Assembly (NCBI GenBank): GCA_017427885.1
Contig: JAFRRW010000011.1
Coordinates: 496,001-560,000 of the forward strand
Direction: 5' to 3'
Source of the DNA: Bacteroidales bacterium
Lineage (GTDB): Bacteria > Bacteroidota > Bacteroidia > Bacteroidales > UBA932
DNA length: 64,000 bases
In this document: positions 26,007 to 34,542 of the stretch, one piece after another
How positions within the stretch are numbered: position 1 is the first letter of the stretch
Layout of the letters: each line of letters starts with the position of its first letter
Notes under the pieces: model-generated
Told to the model about the DNA's origin: nothing
Database searches by the model: none
Seen by the model: the letters and a program-made list of their open reading frames with translations, nothing else
Program-made: the position numbers and the translations under genes

Positions 26007-27320
26007 ATGGAATATTTCCCCAGAACCGAAGAAGAGAGGGAACTGAGTCGCCTCCGCTGGCTTTCCCAGCAGCAGCACGGAAGGCTCGCGCTGGTCACGG
26101 GACTCCCCGGATCGGGCAAGACGGAGACCTTAAAGAGGATTTTTTCCGGATTCAAGTCGGTCACGTTCAGGATAGGGGGTAAGACGGCCGGACTCCAGAT
26201 GAAAGATTTTAATTCGGTCGCTGCGGAGGTATTTGGCTTGGGAAAAGCGTTCGATGCGGACTGTCCGTCCTCCCTTCTCGGGCGGATGGCCGACCTTGCA
26301 ATGACGGAAAACGTCAGTGTCGTATTGGATAATTTCGAGGCCCTGGAACAGTACTGGAAAGGTGAATACTCGGCGATAGACGCATTGTGGAGGGAGAAAC
26401 ACAGTCGGACTAAGATGTTTCTCGTCCTTTCCGGATCATCCCTTCCCTCCCTCGAAAGGATTTTCAATTTCGAGGACTCCCCAATGTACAATTCCCTGGA
26501 CAGCGTGGTCCGGTTCGAGCCGGTGAAAATCGGTGAATTCAGGGAGGTGCTTGCACCGGAAGGATCTGAAACTGAGCCGTCTGACATTCTTCTCGCCTGG
26601 GCGATGACGGGAGCCTTCGTATCCCTGTTTTCCCGGATGGTTGATTCCGGGGCCAGGGACAGGGAGTCCCTCCTTGACGAATACTTCCGTCCCGGCTCTC
26701 CCTATATCATCTTGAAGGAGGGTTTCCTTTCAACCCTTTTCGGGAGGGAGAAGGATGTCTATATGTCAGTTCTCCAGGCGATTGCCGAAGGCTGCCGGTC
26801 TCAGAAGGAGATAGAGGAACGGCTTGGAATCAATGTTGGCGGTCACCTTTCCAAACTTGAGAGTCAATATGACCTTGTGAGCAGGGAAAGGCCGGTTTTC
26901 GCCGATCCCCATAGCAGGGGCGTGGTCCGGTACGGGATCAAAGACATTTCGCTCGAGTTTTTCATGAGGTACGTTTGGGTAAATGCAAGCCTTCTTTCCG
27001 CAGGAAATTTCGATGCTATGAAGGCAAGGGTGTCCGACGGTCTTGAAGACTGGCTGGACACCGTGCAGGTCAGATACTTCCGGAGGAAAATCCTCGAAGA
27101 ATCGGAATGGGAGCACGTCGGCGGCTGGTGGGGGAAAAGGGCTTCTATGGACATCGTCGCATGGAGCGAAAACAGGAAGAGGGTGCTGGTGGCCCGTTCA
27201 TATCGTAATCCGTCGGATTACGACCCGGAAGATTTCCGTCTTACCGTCAACTCTTTCAAGATACTGTCCGGCAGGGCGGCCGGCCTTCAGGCCAGCTACC
27301 TCACAAGGAAAGACGTCTGA
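26007..27320 (+). CDS. AAA ATPase with DUF234-like C-terminus
   Basis: A 437-aa P-loop ATPase of the archaeal-type ATPase family that is widespread in Bacteroidales. Walker A is TGLPGSGKTE near residues 27-36, Walker B VSVVLDNFEAL near 100-110, and LVLSGSS is the sensor-1 region. A winged-helix part (QKEIEERLGINVGGHLSKLE) is followed by the DUF234 domain with a nuclease-like core (WWGKRASMDIVAWSENRKR). The start at 26007 fits the promoter at 25952-25982. It is a single-gene unit. Cellular function is unknown; no partner gene is adjacent. Confidence 0.75.
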   Translation: MEYFPRTEEERELSRLRWLSQQQHGRLALVTGLPGSGKTETLKRIFSGFKSVTFRIGGKTAGLQMKDFNSVAAEVFGLGKAFDADCPSSLLGRMADLAMTENVSVVLDNFEALEQYWKGEYSAIDALWREKHSRTKMFLVLSGSSLPSLERIFNFEDSPMYNSLDSVVRFEPVKIGEFREVLAPEGSETEPSDILLAWAMTGAFVSLFSRMVDSGARDRESLLDEYFRPGSPYIILKEGFLSTLFGREKDVYMSVLQAIAEGCRSQKEIEERLGINVGGHLSKLESQYDLVSRERPVFADPHSRGVVRYGIKDISLEFFMRYVWVNASLLSAGNFDAMKARVSDGLEDWLDTVQVRYFRRKILEESEWEHVGGWWGKRASMDIVAWSENRKRVLVARSYRNPSDYDPEDFRLTVNSFKILSGRAAGLQASYLTRKDV

Positions 27321-27326
27321 CAGGAT

Positions 27327-29132
27327 TTAATCCTCTGAAGGAGTCTCGATTACCTTGATGACATTTCCGTGGTCGGCGACTACGGCTTCCTTCCATTTTT
27401 CGGAATAACCGGGCTGTGAAATTTTGCCGGGGAGCTTGTCGGAGGTCTTCGAGCGTATGAAATTGCCGTTCGCGTCCTGCTCCTTGATGTTTCCGTCGAT
27501 GAATTTCACCAGCAAGGTCTGCTCCAGCTGTGTCCATTTCTTGAACTGTTCCTGGGCATTGTCGACGGAGAAATCCGTGAGGAAGCGGCGGAGTTTCTTG
27601 AAATAGTCGTTCTTGACCTTGCCGTTCTTCTGATACTGCTCCTGGGCCGCCGTGGCGATCTCATTGTACATGTCGATGGCCCTGCGGTCGGCGGTCTCGA
27701 GGTCCTTGTCCATCATCCTGTTCTCGTAGGCGTCGATTTCCTTCCTCACGAAGGGGGCCATCTTGTCGTACATCTTGTAACAGGCGTTGGCTACCCTGTT
27801 GTTGAGCCAGAATGAGGAGGTGGGGGAATAGGTGAGCATATCACCGTTCCCTTCCCTGAAGCACTCGGGGACCTTGTCCACGTTGCAGTAGATGGGGGTA
27901 AGGTATGAGGTGGCGGCATCGTCCGTGCCGAACCAAAACACTCCTCCGATGATGTCGGGCAGGTAGTTCCTGGCCTGGGCCACAAACCAGAATCCGGTCT
28001 GCTGTGTTGCAATGGCCCTTTCATTCAGGTATTTCTTGCCGTCATATTCGAACTCCATCGGCCTCCACCTGTAAGGGAGGGCGTTGCCGCCGGCCCCGAT
28101 ATCGGTCGTCATATCCATCGGGGTTCCCTCGAAGTGGTCCCTCATTACGTCAGCGAGAGCCTTGATGGTGACCTTCTTGTTGGGCTTGACGAACAGGGGG
28201 ATTCTATGCTCCTGGTCGTATCCCATTGCATAATCTATATATGAGAAGGCATCCTCGGTGACAGGGAGGCCGTCCTCTTCCCTCATCGAGGTGAACCATC
28301 CGTTGCAAAGGATGTTGAAGGCGCTCCACACCCTGGCGTCGCAGGCCCTGGTGGTGCCGAAGTCATAGGGGGCGTAGGCCTTTGCAAAACTGAATTCGGA
28401 ATCCTCTCCGTCGAAATAGCCCTGGCTCCTCGCGAACGAGATCACGTCGGGAGCGTAAAGGCAGTTGTCGGGGTCTTTGAGGGGGAAGGTTTCGATCCTG
28501 GACTGGTTTGCGTGGGCGCAGATATATCCGTCGGGAACCCTCCTGGCCACCCAGACGATGCCCTTGCGGGTGTTGGACCCGTTCCTGATGTTCATTCCCT
28601 TGCCGATGAGGTCCATCACCCAGGCCTCGTCCTTGTCTGCGATCGAGAAAGTCTCTCCCTCGGAGGCGTAGCCGTATTCATTGGCCAGGTCCACTATCAC
28701 CTGAATGGCCTCGCGTGCCGTTTTCGCCCTCTGGAGGGCCAGGTAGATGAGGGAGCCATAGTCCATCACACCCCTCCTGTCCACGAGTTCCTCCCGGCCT
28801 CCGAAGGTGGTTTCCCCGATGATCAGCTGGTGCTCGTTCATATTTCCCACGGTCTTGTAGGTATGCAGGACCTGGGGAATCGTGCCGAGGTATTTGCCGG
28901 TATCCCAATCATAGATTTCCAGCATCGCTCCGGGGGGATAGTCGGCCGCCGGCCGGAAATAGAGTTCCCCGTAGAGGGAGTGGGAGTCGGCGGAATATGA
29001 AACCATGCAGGAACCGTCGGCGCTGGCCCCTCTGCTGACGATGACATTGGTGCAGGCGCCGGCTTCAGGCTGGCCGGCAAGTACCGCAACCGCTATGGCC
29101 AGGGAGCCGAGTATGGCGTGGATGCTTCTCAT
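27327..29132 (-). CDS. C69-family dipeptidase, exported
   Basis: A 601-aa peptidase of the PepD/C69 family (N-terminal nucleophile hydrolases). The signal peptide ends before Cys27 (EAGA-CTNVIVSRGAS), which would become the catalytic N-terminal cysteine after processing. Further family motifs are HQLIIGETTFGGR, ADKDEAWVMDLIG and ARRVPDGYICAHANQSRI. These enzymes cut dipeptides with broad specificity. The gene is convergent with the AAA ATPase gene (6-base gap) and divergent from the small secreted protein. Confidence 0.9.
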   Translation of the reverse strand: MRSIHAILGSLAIAVAVLAGQPEAGACTNVIVSRGASADGSCMVSYSADSHSLYGELYFRPAADYPPGAMLEIYDWDTGKYLGTIPQVLHTYKTVGNMNEHQLIIGETTFGGREELVDRRGVMDYGSLIYLALQRAKTAREAIQVIVDLANEYGYASEGETFSIADKDEAWVMDLIGKGMNIRNGSNTRKGIVWVARRVPDGYICAHANQSRIETFPLKDPDNCLYAPDVISFARSQGYFDGEDSEFSFAKAYAPYDFGTTRACDARVWSAFNILCNGWFTSMREEDGLPVTEDAFSYIDYAMGYDQEHRIPLFVKPNKKVTIKALADVMRDHFEGTPMDMTTDIGAGGNALPYRWRPMEFEYDGKKYLNERAIATQQTGFWFVAQARNYLPDIIGGVFWFGTDDAATSYLTPIYCNVDKVPECFREGNGDMLTYSPTSSFWLNNRVANACYKMYDKMAPFVRKEIDAYENRMMDKDLETADRRAIDMYNEIATAAQEQYQKNGKVKNDYFKKLRRFLTDFSVDNAQEQFKKWTQLEQTLLVKFIDGNIKEQDANGNFIRSKTSDKLPGKISQPGYSEKWKEAVVADHGNVIKVIETPSED

Positions 29133-29134
29133 TT

Positions 29135-29165
29135 TTTGTTCTTTATCTTTTATTGACTAATTTTG
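29135..29165 (+). promoter_or_regulatory. Promoter of the small secreted protein and pheS
   Basis: TTTG at 29135-29138, a 19-base spacer, and TAATTTTG at 29158-29165. It lies entirely within the leader of the divergent C69 gene. Confidence 0.7.
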
Positions 29166-29185
29166 CCTTGTTTGTATGCAAATGA

Positions 29186-29193
29186 CAAAGTTA
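29186..29193 (-). promoter_or_regulatory. -7 box of the C69 dipeptidase
   Basis: TAACTTTG on the minus strand. Its last base pair (29193) is also the first base of the start codon of the divergent gene, so the two transcription units overlap. Confidence 0.55.
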
Positions 29194-29630
29194 TGAAAAA
29201 ATTTCTGAGTCTCGCGGTCTTTTCGCTTGTTCTGTGTTCTGCTGCCCTCGCCCAGCAGCAGGAACTCACTCCCGAGGAGCAGGAAAAGAAGATGAACGAG
29301 TTTATCCAGAAGAAGGTGGAGAGGTTGGAGAGTACGCTCAAGCTGGAATATTGGCAGGTTTTCTACGTTGATTCCATATTCAACCACGACTATGTGGCGA
29401 TGACCGAAGAGGCGGAGTCCCTCAAGAAGGACAAGGTGTCCAATACTGACATCTACATCGCGGCCCAGGACAAGTGGGCGGACCGGATCGACGCCTCCCT
29501 CCGCAAGGTGCTGAATGACGAGCAGTGGGAGAAATATATGAAGAGCGGAGCCCGTAAGGAGGCCTTGCTCAGGGAAAAGAGGAAACAGAAGGCCGAAAAG
29601 GCAGGAAAGGAACTAAAGAATACAGACTAA
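29193..29630 (+). CDS. Small secreted protein of unknown function
   Basis: A 145-aa protein with signal peptide MKKFLSLAVFSLVLCSAALA-Q. The mature part is helical and strongly charged (ELTPEEQEKKMNEF, KKVERLESTLKLEYWQVFYV), ending in a lysine/arginine-rich tail (EKRKQKAEKAGKELKNTD). I do not recognise an enzyme domain; the pattern resembles small Spy- or DUF4890-like periplasmic helical proteins of Bacteroidota. The start at 29193 follows the promoter at 29135-29165. It ends 1 base before pheS and is probably co-transcribed with it. Confidence 0.65.
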   Translation: MKKFLSLAVFSLVLCSAALAQQQELTPEEQEKKMNEFIQKKVERLESTLKLEYWQVFYVDSIFNHDYVAMTEEAESLKKDKVSNTDIYIAAQDKWADRIDASLRKVLNDEQWEKYMKSGARKEALLREKRKQKAEKAGKELKNTD

Positions 29631-29631
29631 A

Positions 29632-30672
29632 ATGACCAGAGAAGAAATTGAGAGATTGCTTTCGGGCCTCGGTGAACTGAGGTGCAAGACGGAAAAGGAA
29701 GTGGAAGAGGCCAGGGTGAGGCTTCTTGGAAAAAAGGGAGAGATAACCAGGCTGTTCGAGGAGTTCCGTACGGTGGCCCCGGAGATGAAAAGGGAATTCG
29801 GTCGCAGCCTTAACGAGCTCAAGCAGGCCGCGATGGCCAGGATAGAGGAATTGAAGTCTTCGGTCGCCACTTCTTCCGAGGGAGGAAAGGACGACAAGAC
29901 CGACCTCACGATGCCCGGAGAGCCCTTGTCCCTCGGTTCCCGCCATCCGGTGTCGATAGTCCGCCAGGAAATCGTGGACATCTTCCGTAAATTCGGTTAC
30001 GATGTGGCCGAAGGTCCGGAGATCGAGGATGACTACCACGTTTTCGAGGCCCTCAATTTCCCTCCCAACCATCCCGCGAGGGATATGCAGGACACTTTCT
30101 TCGTGTCAGCAGGGCATCTCAATCCCCTTCTTCTCAGGACTCACACGTCCAGTATCCAGGTCCGTACGATGGAGACACAGAAACCTCCCATCAGGGTTAT
30201 CTGCCCCGGCAGGGTATTCCGCAACGAGGCCATCAGCGCCCGCGCCCACTGCATCTTCCATCAGGTAGAGGGCCTGTACATCGATGAGAACGTGACTTTC
30301 GCCGACCTCAAGCAGGCGATCCTCCTTTTCGCCCGAGAAATGTTCGGCGCCGATGCCAAGATCAGGATGCGTCCGAGTTATTTCCCCTTCACCGAACCTT
30401 CTTCCGAGGTTGACGTGAGTTGCAACATCTGCCACGGAAAGGGTTGCAACATTTGCAAGGGCACCGGCTGGCTGGAGATAATGGGTTGCGGAATGGTCGA
30501 TCCCAACGTATTGGAAGCCAGCGGGATAGATTCCAAGAAATACAGCGGCTTCGCCTTCGGTATGGGAATAGAGCGCATAGCGATGCTCAAGTGGCAGGTG
30601 AACGACCTGCGCCATTACTTCGAGAACGACCTCCGTTTCCTCAGCGAATTCAGCACCGCCACCGAAGTTTAG
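29632..30672 (+). CDS. pheS: Phenylalanine-tRNA ligase alpha subunit
   Basis: Class II aminoacyl-tRNA synthetase subunit of 346 aa, which charges tRNA-Phe with PheT. The N-terminal coiled coil (about 1-90) is followed by the catalytic core. Motif 2 is FRNEAISARAHCIFHQVEGL and motif 3 GFAFGMGIERIAML. A four-cysteine knuckle (CNICHGKGCNICKGTGWLEI) precedes the conserved MGCGMVDPNVL; this insert is found in many PheS proteins. pheT is not adjacent, so the two subunits are encoded apart. No T-box or leader peptide is visible. Confidence 0.96.
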   Translation: MTREEIERLLSGLGELRCKTEKEVEEARVRLLGKKGEITRLFEEFRTVAPEMKREFGRSLNELKQAAMARIEELKSSVATSSEGGKDDKTDLTMPGEPLSLGSRHPVSIVRQEIVDIFRKFGYDVAEGPEIEDDYHVFEALNFPPNHPARDMQDTFFVSAGHLNPLLLRTHTSSIQVRTMETQKPPIRVICPGRVFRNEAISARAHCIFHQVEGLYIDENVTFADLKQAILLFAREMFGADAKIRMRPSYFPFTEPSSEVDVSCNICHGKGCNICKGTGWLEIMGCGMVDPNVLEASGIDSKKYSGFAFGMGIERIAMLKWQVNDLRHYFENDLRFLSEFSTATEV

Positions 30673-30733
30673 GACTTCCTGCCGGAATCCCGGCAAAACA
30701 CATATAATATATAAGGAATAGTCACAAAAGGAT

Positions 30734-32134
30734 ATGAGTTTCCCTGTGTTGTTCCAAATCCTCGCCTTGGTGCTGCCTCAGGTCTTTACCGACCATATGG
30801 TACTGCAGCAGGGCAGGGCCGTGCCCGTGTGGGGTGAAGCCTCCCCTAAAGAACAGATAGTCGTGTCCCTCCTCCCTGAGGCGGGTGGCGCGGCAGTTAC
30901 CTCAGTCAAGGTCAGGGCCGACAGGCAGGGTGCCTGGCGTGTCGAACTGCCTGCAGGATGTGCGGACGGTACCACCTATGTCCTGGAGGTCAAGGGAAAA
31001 AAAGAAACCCTGCGGTTTTCAGACGTAGTGTACGGAGAGGTCTGGCTGTGCTCCGGCCAGTCGAACATGGCCTATGAAATGCGCCGTACCTGGCAGGCGC
31101 CTCCGCAAAAGGGCGAAGACCTTGCCTCGGCGGAACTTGAAAAACCCGCCAACCCGAAGATCAGGGTCTTTCTGAGCGGCCGTCCAGTGCACGAAGAGGG
31201 GGCGACAGGAGGATCCTGGAAGGTGGCGGACGGCGAATCCTTGGCACCGGTGTCTGCGGCCGGATATTTCTTCATCAAGGCTGTCTCTGAGACGCTCGGA
31301 GTACCGGTAGGTCTGATTTCCGCCGCCGTCGGAGGTTCTTCCATCGAACGATGGATGCCTGGCGGCGACCTCGGAACGAGTATGGTCGAGCCCTTGATGC
31401 CTTTCGCAGTCGCAGGATTCCTTTGGTACCAGGGCGAGAACGACCTTGCATACCGTAACGGCCATTATCTCGAAGATTATGTGACGCTTACGTCTTTCTG
31501 GCGAAACGGCTTCGAATCGCCCGACGCTCCGTTCTATTCCGTGATGCTTTGCCCGCATACCTTCTCCGACCGGATGCACCGCCAGTCCAAGGTCACGGCA
31601 GAAGCCCTGCCGCTGTTCTGGCAGACCCAACTCCGTACGGAACAGGCCGTTCCCAACAGCGCTGTCATTTTCATCCCCGACCTCGTGGACGACATTGAAG
31701 ACATACACCCCTCCTATAAATGGGAGATCGGACGGCGCCTGGCCCGCCTCGCGCTGGTGCGCACCTACGGCATCGCAGAAATCGGCGAACCCATCGGACC
31801 CCGTGCGGAATCGCTCTGCGTAGAGCCGGATCCGGAAAATGCCGGAGGACAGCGCCTGGTGGTCCGTTTCAGCCACTGCGGTACAGGACTGAAGGGACGC
31901 AGCAACTCCAACGAGCCGCACACCATCGCCCGGCTCAAGTGGTTTGAGATCGCGGGTGCCGACGGAATCTGGCACCCCGCATTTGCGGACATCGTGGGCA
32001 AAGACGAGGTCGCCGTGTACAGTCAGGAAGTCCCGGAGCCCAGGGCGGTGCGTTTCGCCTGGCACGAGGTCGCGCAGCCCAACCTCTTCAATGACGCCGG
32101 CCTTCCGGCCTACCCGTTTTCAATGTCCAGATAA
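30734..32134 (+). CDS. Sialate O-acetylesterase-like SGNH esterase (first copy)
   Basis: A 466-aa SGNH hydrolase. Residues 15-27 give the family start LPQVFTDHMVLQQ. The nucleophile motif is CSGQSNM (Ser near 108), block II GGSSIERWM, block III WYQGEND, and the catalytic Asp-x-x-His is DIHPSYKW. These enzymes remove acetyl groups from sialic acids or from plant and host glycans. The N-terminus (MSFPVLFQILALV) is hydrophobic but lacks positive charge, so export is less clear than for the second copy at 50.5 kb. It lies 18-30 bases before the GH172 gene and heads that operon. Confidence 0.82.
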   Translation: MSFPVLFQILALVLPQVFTDHMVLQQGRAVPVWGEASPKEQIVVSLLPEAGGAAVTSVKVRADRQGAWRVELPAGCADGTTYVLEVKGKKETLRFSDVVYGEVWLCSGQSNMAYEMRRTWQAPPQKGEDLASAELEKPANPKIRVFLSGRPVHEEGATGGSWKVADGESLAPVSAAGYFFIKAVSETLGVPVGLISAAVGGSSIERWMPGGDLGTSMVEPLMPFAVAGFLWYQGENDLAYRNGHYLEDYVTLTSFWRNGFESPDAPFYSVMLCPHTFSDRMHRQSKVTAEALPLFWQTQLRTEQAVPNSAVIFIPDLVDDIEDIHPSYKWEIGRRLARLALVRTYGIAEIGEPIGPRAESLCVEPDPENAGGQRLVVRFSHCGTGLKGRSNSNEPHTIARLKWFEIAGADGIWHPAFADIVGKDEVAVYSQEVPEPRAVRFAWHEVAQPNLFNDAGLPAYPFSMSR

Positions 32135-32164
32135 TGAATCCTTGAATATATAATGATTGACCAG

Positions 32165-33325
32165 ATGAAAAGAAGTCTCATTCTTTTAGCGGTTGCCATA
32201 TTTTCGGTGGCTCCACTTTCGAACGCCCAGAAATTCAACGGCCTTGACATGAACCTCGGCAACCTCAGCCGGCTGTCCAATGCTGAGACCCGCTCCATTT
32301 CTCCCGAGAACTTCACTGGGGAAAAAGGCAAGGGGGGAATGGCGAAGCCGGAACTTCCTCCGACCAGGAACGTGAACAACGCCTCCCGGGCTGCCAGGGA
32401 CCTTGGCGAGACCTGGAAGGTCAACCCTTTCATAACGATCGACTCCGGCGAGACCGTGACGATCGCCGAGATGGAGGGCCCCGGAGCCATCCAGCACATC
32501 TGGATGACGCCTACCGGTGTCTGGAGGTGGACAATAATCCGCATTTATTGGGACGATGAGCCGACTCCCTCCGTGGAATGCCCCATAGCCGACTTCTTCT
32601 GTATGGGATGGAACGAGTACGCGCCTCTTGTCTCCCTTCCTGTCTGCGTGAATCCCGGAAGCGCCTTCAACTGCTACTGGCAGATGCCTTTCCGCAAGAA
32701 GTGCAGGATCACAATGGAGAACGTGAACGACAAGGACCCGATGAACCTCTACTACCAGATTGACTATACCCTTACAGAAGTCCCGGATGACGCCGCCTAT
32801 TTCCACGCCCAGTTCCGCAGGACTCCGTACAATGAGACTTCGGACTTCACCCTCATTGACGGAATCAAGGGCCAGGGCCAGTACGTGGGCGTTTACGTCG
32901 CTCTCGGCGTGCATAACAACGGCTGGTGGGGAGAAGGGGAAATAAAGTTCTTCATCGATGACGACAAGCAGTATCCGACCATCTGCGGGACCGGTACCGA
33001 GGACTATTTCTGCGGTTCTTACAATTTTGACCGCGGAGGCCGATTCACGGAGTTCTGTACCCCTTACGCAGGCCTTTGCCAGGTGATCCGGCCGGACGGG
33101 ACCTACCGTTCCCAGGAGAGATTCGGCCTCTACCGCTGGCACATTATGGATCCGGTCCGGTTCAGGAAGAATTTGAAAATCACCCTCCAGGACCTCGGCT
33201 GGCATCACGATGGACGCTACCTTCCCCAGCATTCGGACATTTCCGCAACGGTTTTCTGGTATCAGTCGGAGCCGCACGCCAAATTCCCCGCCTTCCCTTC
33301 CTGGCGTGAACTCGAAGTGAACTGA
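32165..33325 (+). CDS. GH172 (DUF2961) glycoside hydrolase, exported
   Basis: A 386-aa enzyme with signal peptide MKRSLILLAVAIFSVAPLSNA-Q. An in-frame ATG at 32153 is possible but adds only MIDQ. The DUF2961 fold is marked by GPGAIQHIWMT, ADFFCMGWNEY, the region GTGTEDYF near residues 274-281 that carries a conserved catalytic glutamate, and WHIMDPVRFRKNLKITLQD. Characterised GH172 members act on alpha-D-arabinofuranosides and fructofuranosides. Downstream genes (2 and 3 bases apart) encode a DUF6786-like protein and a FucP transporter. Confidence 0.85.
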   Translation: MKRSLILLAVAIFSVAPLSNAQKFNGLDMNLGNLSRLSNAETRSISPENFTGEKGKGGMAKPELPPTRNVNNASRAARDLGETWKVNPFITIDSGETVTIAEMEGPGAIQHIWMTPTGVWRWTIIRIYWDDEPTPSVECPIADFFCMGWNEYAPLVSLPVCVNPGSAFNCYWQMPFRKKCRITMENVNDKDPMNLYYQIDYTLTEVPDDAAYFHAQFRRTPYNETSDFTLIDGIKGQGQYVGVYVALGVHNNGWWGEGEIKFFIDDDKQYPTICGTGTEDYFCGSYNFDRGGRFTEFCTPYAGLCQVIRPDGTYRSQERFGLYRWHIMDPVRFRKNLKITLQDLGWHHDGRYLPQHSDISATVFWYQSEPHAKFPAFPSWRELEVN

Positions 33326-33327
33326 TC

Positions 33328-34539
33328 ATGAGAAGAATTATTTCATCAATCACCCTCGCCGCGGCCGTTCTGGCCTTGCTCCCGGGTTGCAAAAAAGATT
33401 ATAAGATGGGAACTTACGGATATGATGCCGCCTATTTCGCAAAGCACGGCATAGGGACGGTCGAACTGGTGAACGGCCGCTCGAAGGTGATGGTTATCCC
33501 GGCCTGGCAGGGCAGGGTGCAGACCTCCACCACGGACGGAGACGCCGGAACGAGTTTCGGCTGGACAAACTACCGTTTCATCGATTCCGGGGAGGTGAGC
33601 CCCCAGTTCAATCCTTTCGGAGGGGAGGAGCGCTTCTGGATAGGGCCGGAAGGAGGGCCGTTCTCCTGGTATTTCAAGAAAGGGGACGAACAGGTGTATG
33701 CCAACTGGAAAGTTCCTTATTATATCGACACCGATGCCTATGACGTTATTGAACAGACGCCCTCTAAAGTGGTGTTGGTCAAGGAGTTCGACGCCGTCAA
33801 CGCTTCGGACTGCCATTTCCGCATAGGCGTCCGCCGCACCGTATCCCTAGTGGCAGAAAGAGAATTGCGCGAATTACTGGGAATCGATATTCCCGGAGAC
33901 CTCAAGTGCCTGGCATACAAGACGGAGAACACCCTTGTGAACAGGGGGGACAACCCTTGGACCAAGGAAACGGGCCTGCCTTCGGTATGGCTTCTCGGAT
34001 CTTTCAACCCCACCCCCACCACGACGGTGTTCATCCCCTGCAACAAGGATTTCGAGGGCAGGAAAATAAATGACGAATATTTCGGGAAGGTCCCCCCGGA
34101 CAGGCTGGTATATGACGACGGGATGTTCTATTTCAAGATAGACGGGGAGTACCGTTCCAAGATCGGCCTTCCCGCCGGGAGCGCAAAGGATATCTGCGGC
34201 AGTTACGATTCAGCCCAGGGTGTTCTCAACATACTGAAATACACCGTTCCCGAAGGGGATGTCGATTATGTAAACGGTCAGTGGGGGCCCCAGGAGAATC
34301 CCTTCGGCGGCGATGTCATCAACTCCTACAACGACGGACCCACCGAAACGGGAACCGTAATGGGCCCGTTCTACGAGATCGAGACCTCCTCCCCCGGAGC
34401 TGCCCTCGCTCCAGGTGAAAGCCTCACCCACGTACAATACACCATACACATCCAGGGAAACCCCGGACTCCTGTCCCCGATTGCCGAAAAAGTGTTCGGC
34501 GTGAGCCTGGACAAGGTTGCAGGAATTTTCGCGAAATAA
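33328..34539 (+). CDS. DUF6786-like lipoprotein
   Basis: A 403-aa lipoprotein (lipobox LLPGC, Cys21). It is beta-rich throughout, with features that recall the galactose-mutarotase fold: a lead strand VELVNGRSKVMVIPAWQGRV, then FGWTNYRF and FWIGPEGGPFSWYF. I assign it to DUF6786 by recall of these motifs, not by a search. No catalytic residue can be named with confidence. It starts 2 bases after GH172 and ends 3 bases before fucP, so it probably works on the same sugar. Confidence 0.6.
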   Translation: MRRIISSITLAAAVLALLPGCKKDYKMGTYGYDAAYFAKHGIGTVELVNGRSKVMVIPAWQGRVQTSTTDGDAGTSFGWTNYRFIDSGEVSPQFNPFGGEERFWIGPEGGPFSWYFKKGDEQVYANWKVPYYIDTDAYDVIEQTPSKVVLVKEFDAVNASDCHFRIGVRRTVSLVAERELRELLGIDIPGDLKCLAYKTENTLVNRGDNPWTKETGLPSVWLLGSFNPTPTTTVFIPCNKDFEGRKINDEYFGKVPPDRLVYDDGMFYFKIDGEYRSKIGLPAGSAKDICGSYDSAQGVLNILKYTVPEGDVDYVNGQWGPQENPFGGDVINSYNDGPTETGTVMGPFYEIETSSPGAALAPGESLTHVQYTIHIQGNPGLLSPIAEKVFGVSLDKVAGIFAK

Positions 34540-34542
34540 TTT

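Noticed and set aside
30679-30694. TGCCGG-AATC-CCGGCA hairpin after pheS
   Set aside because: It is followed by AAAAC, not T, so it does not look like a terminator of pheS.
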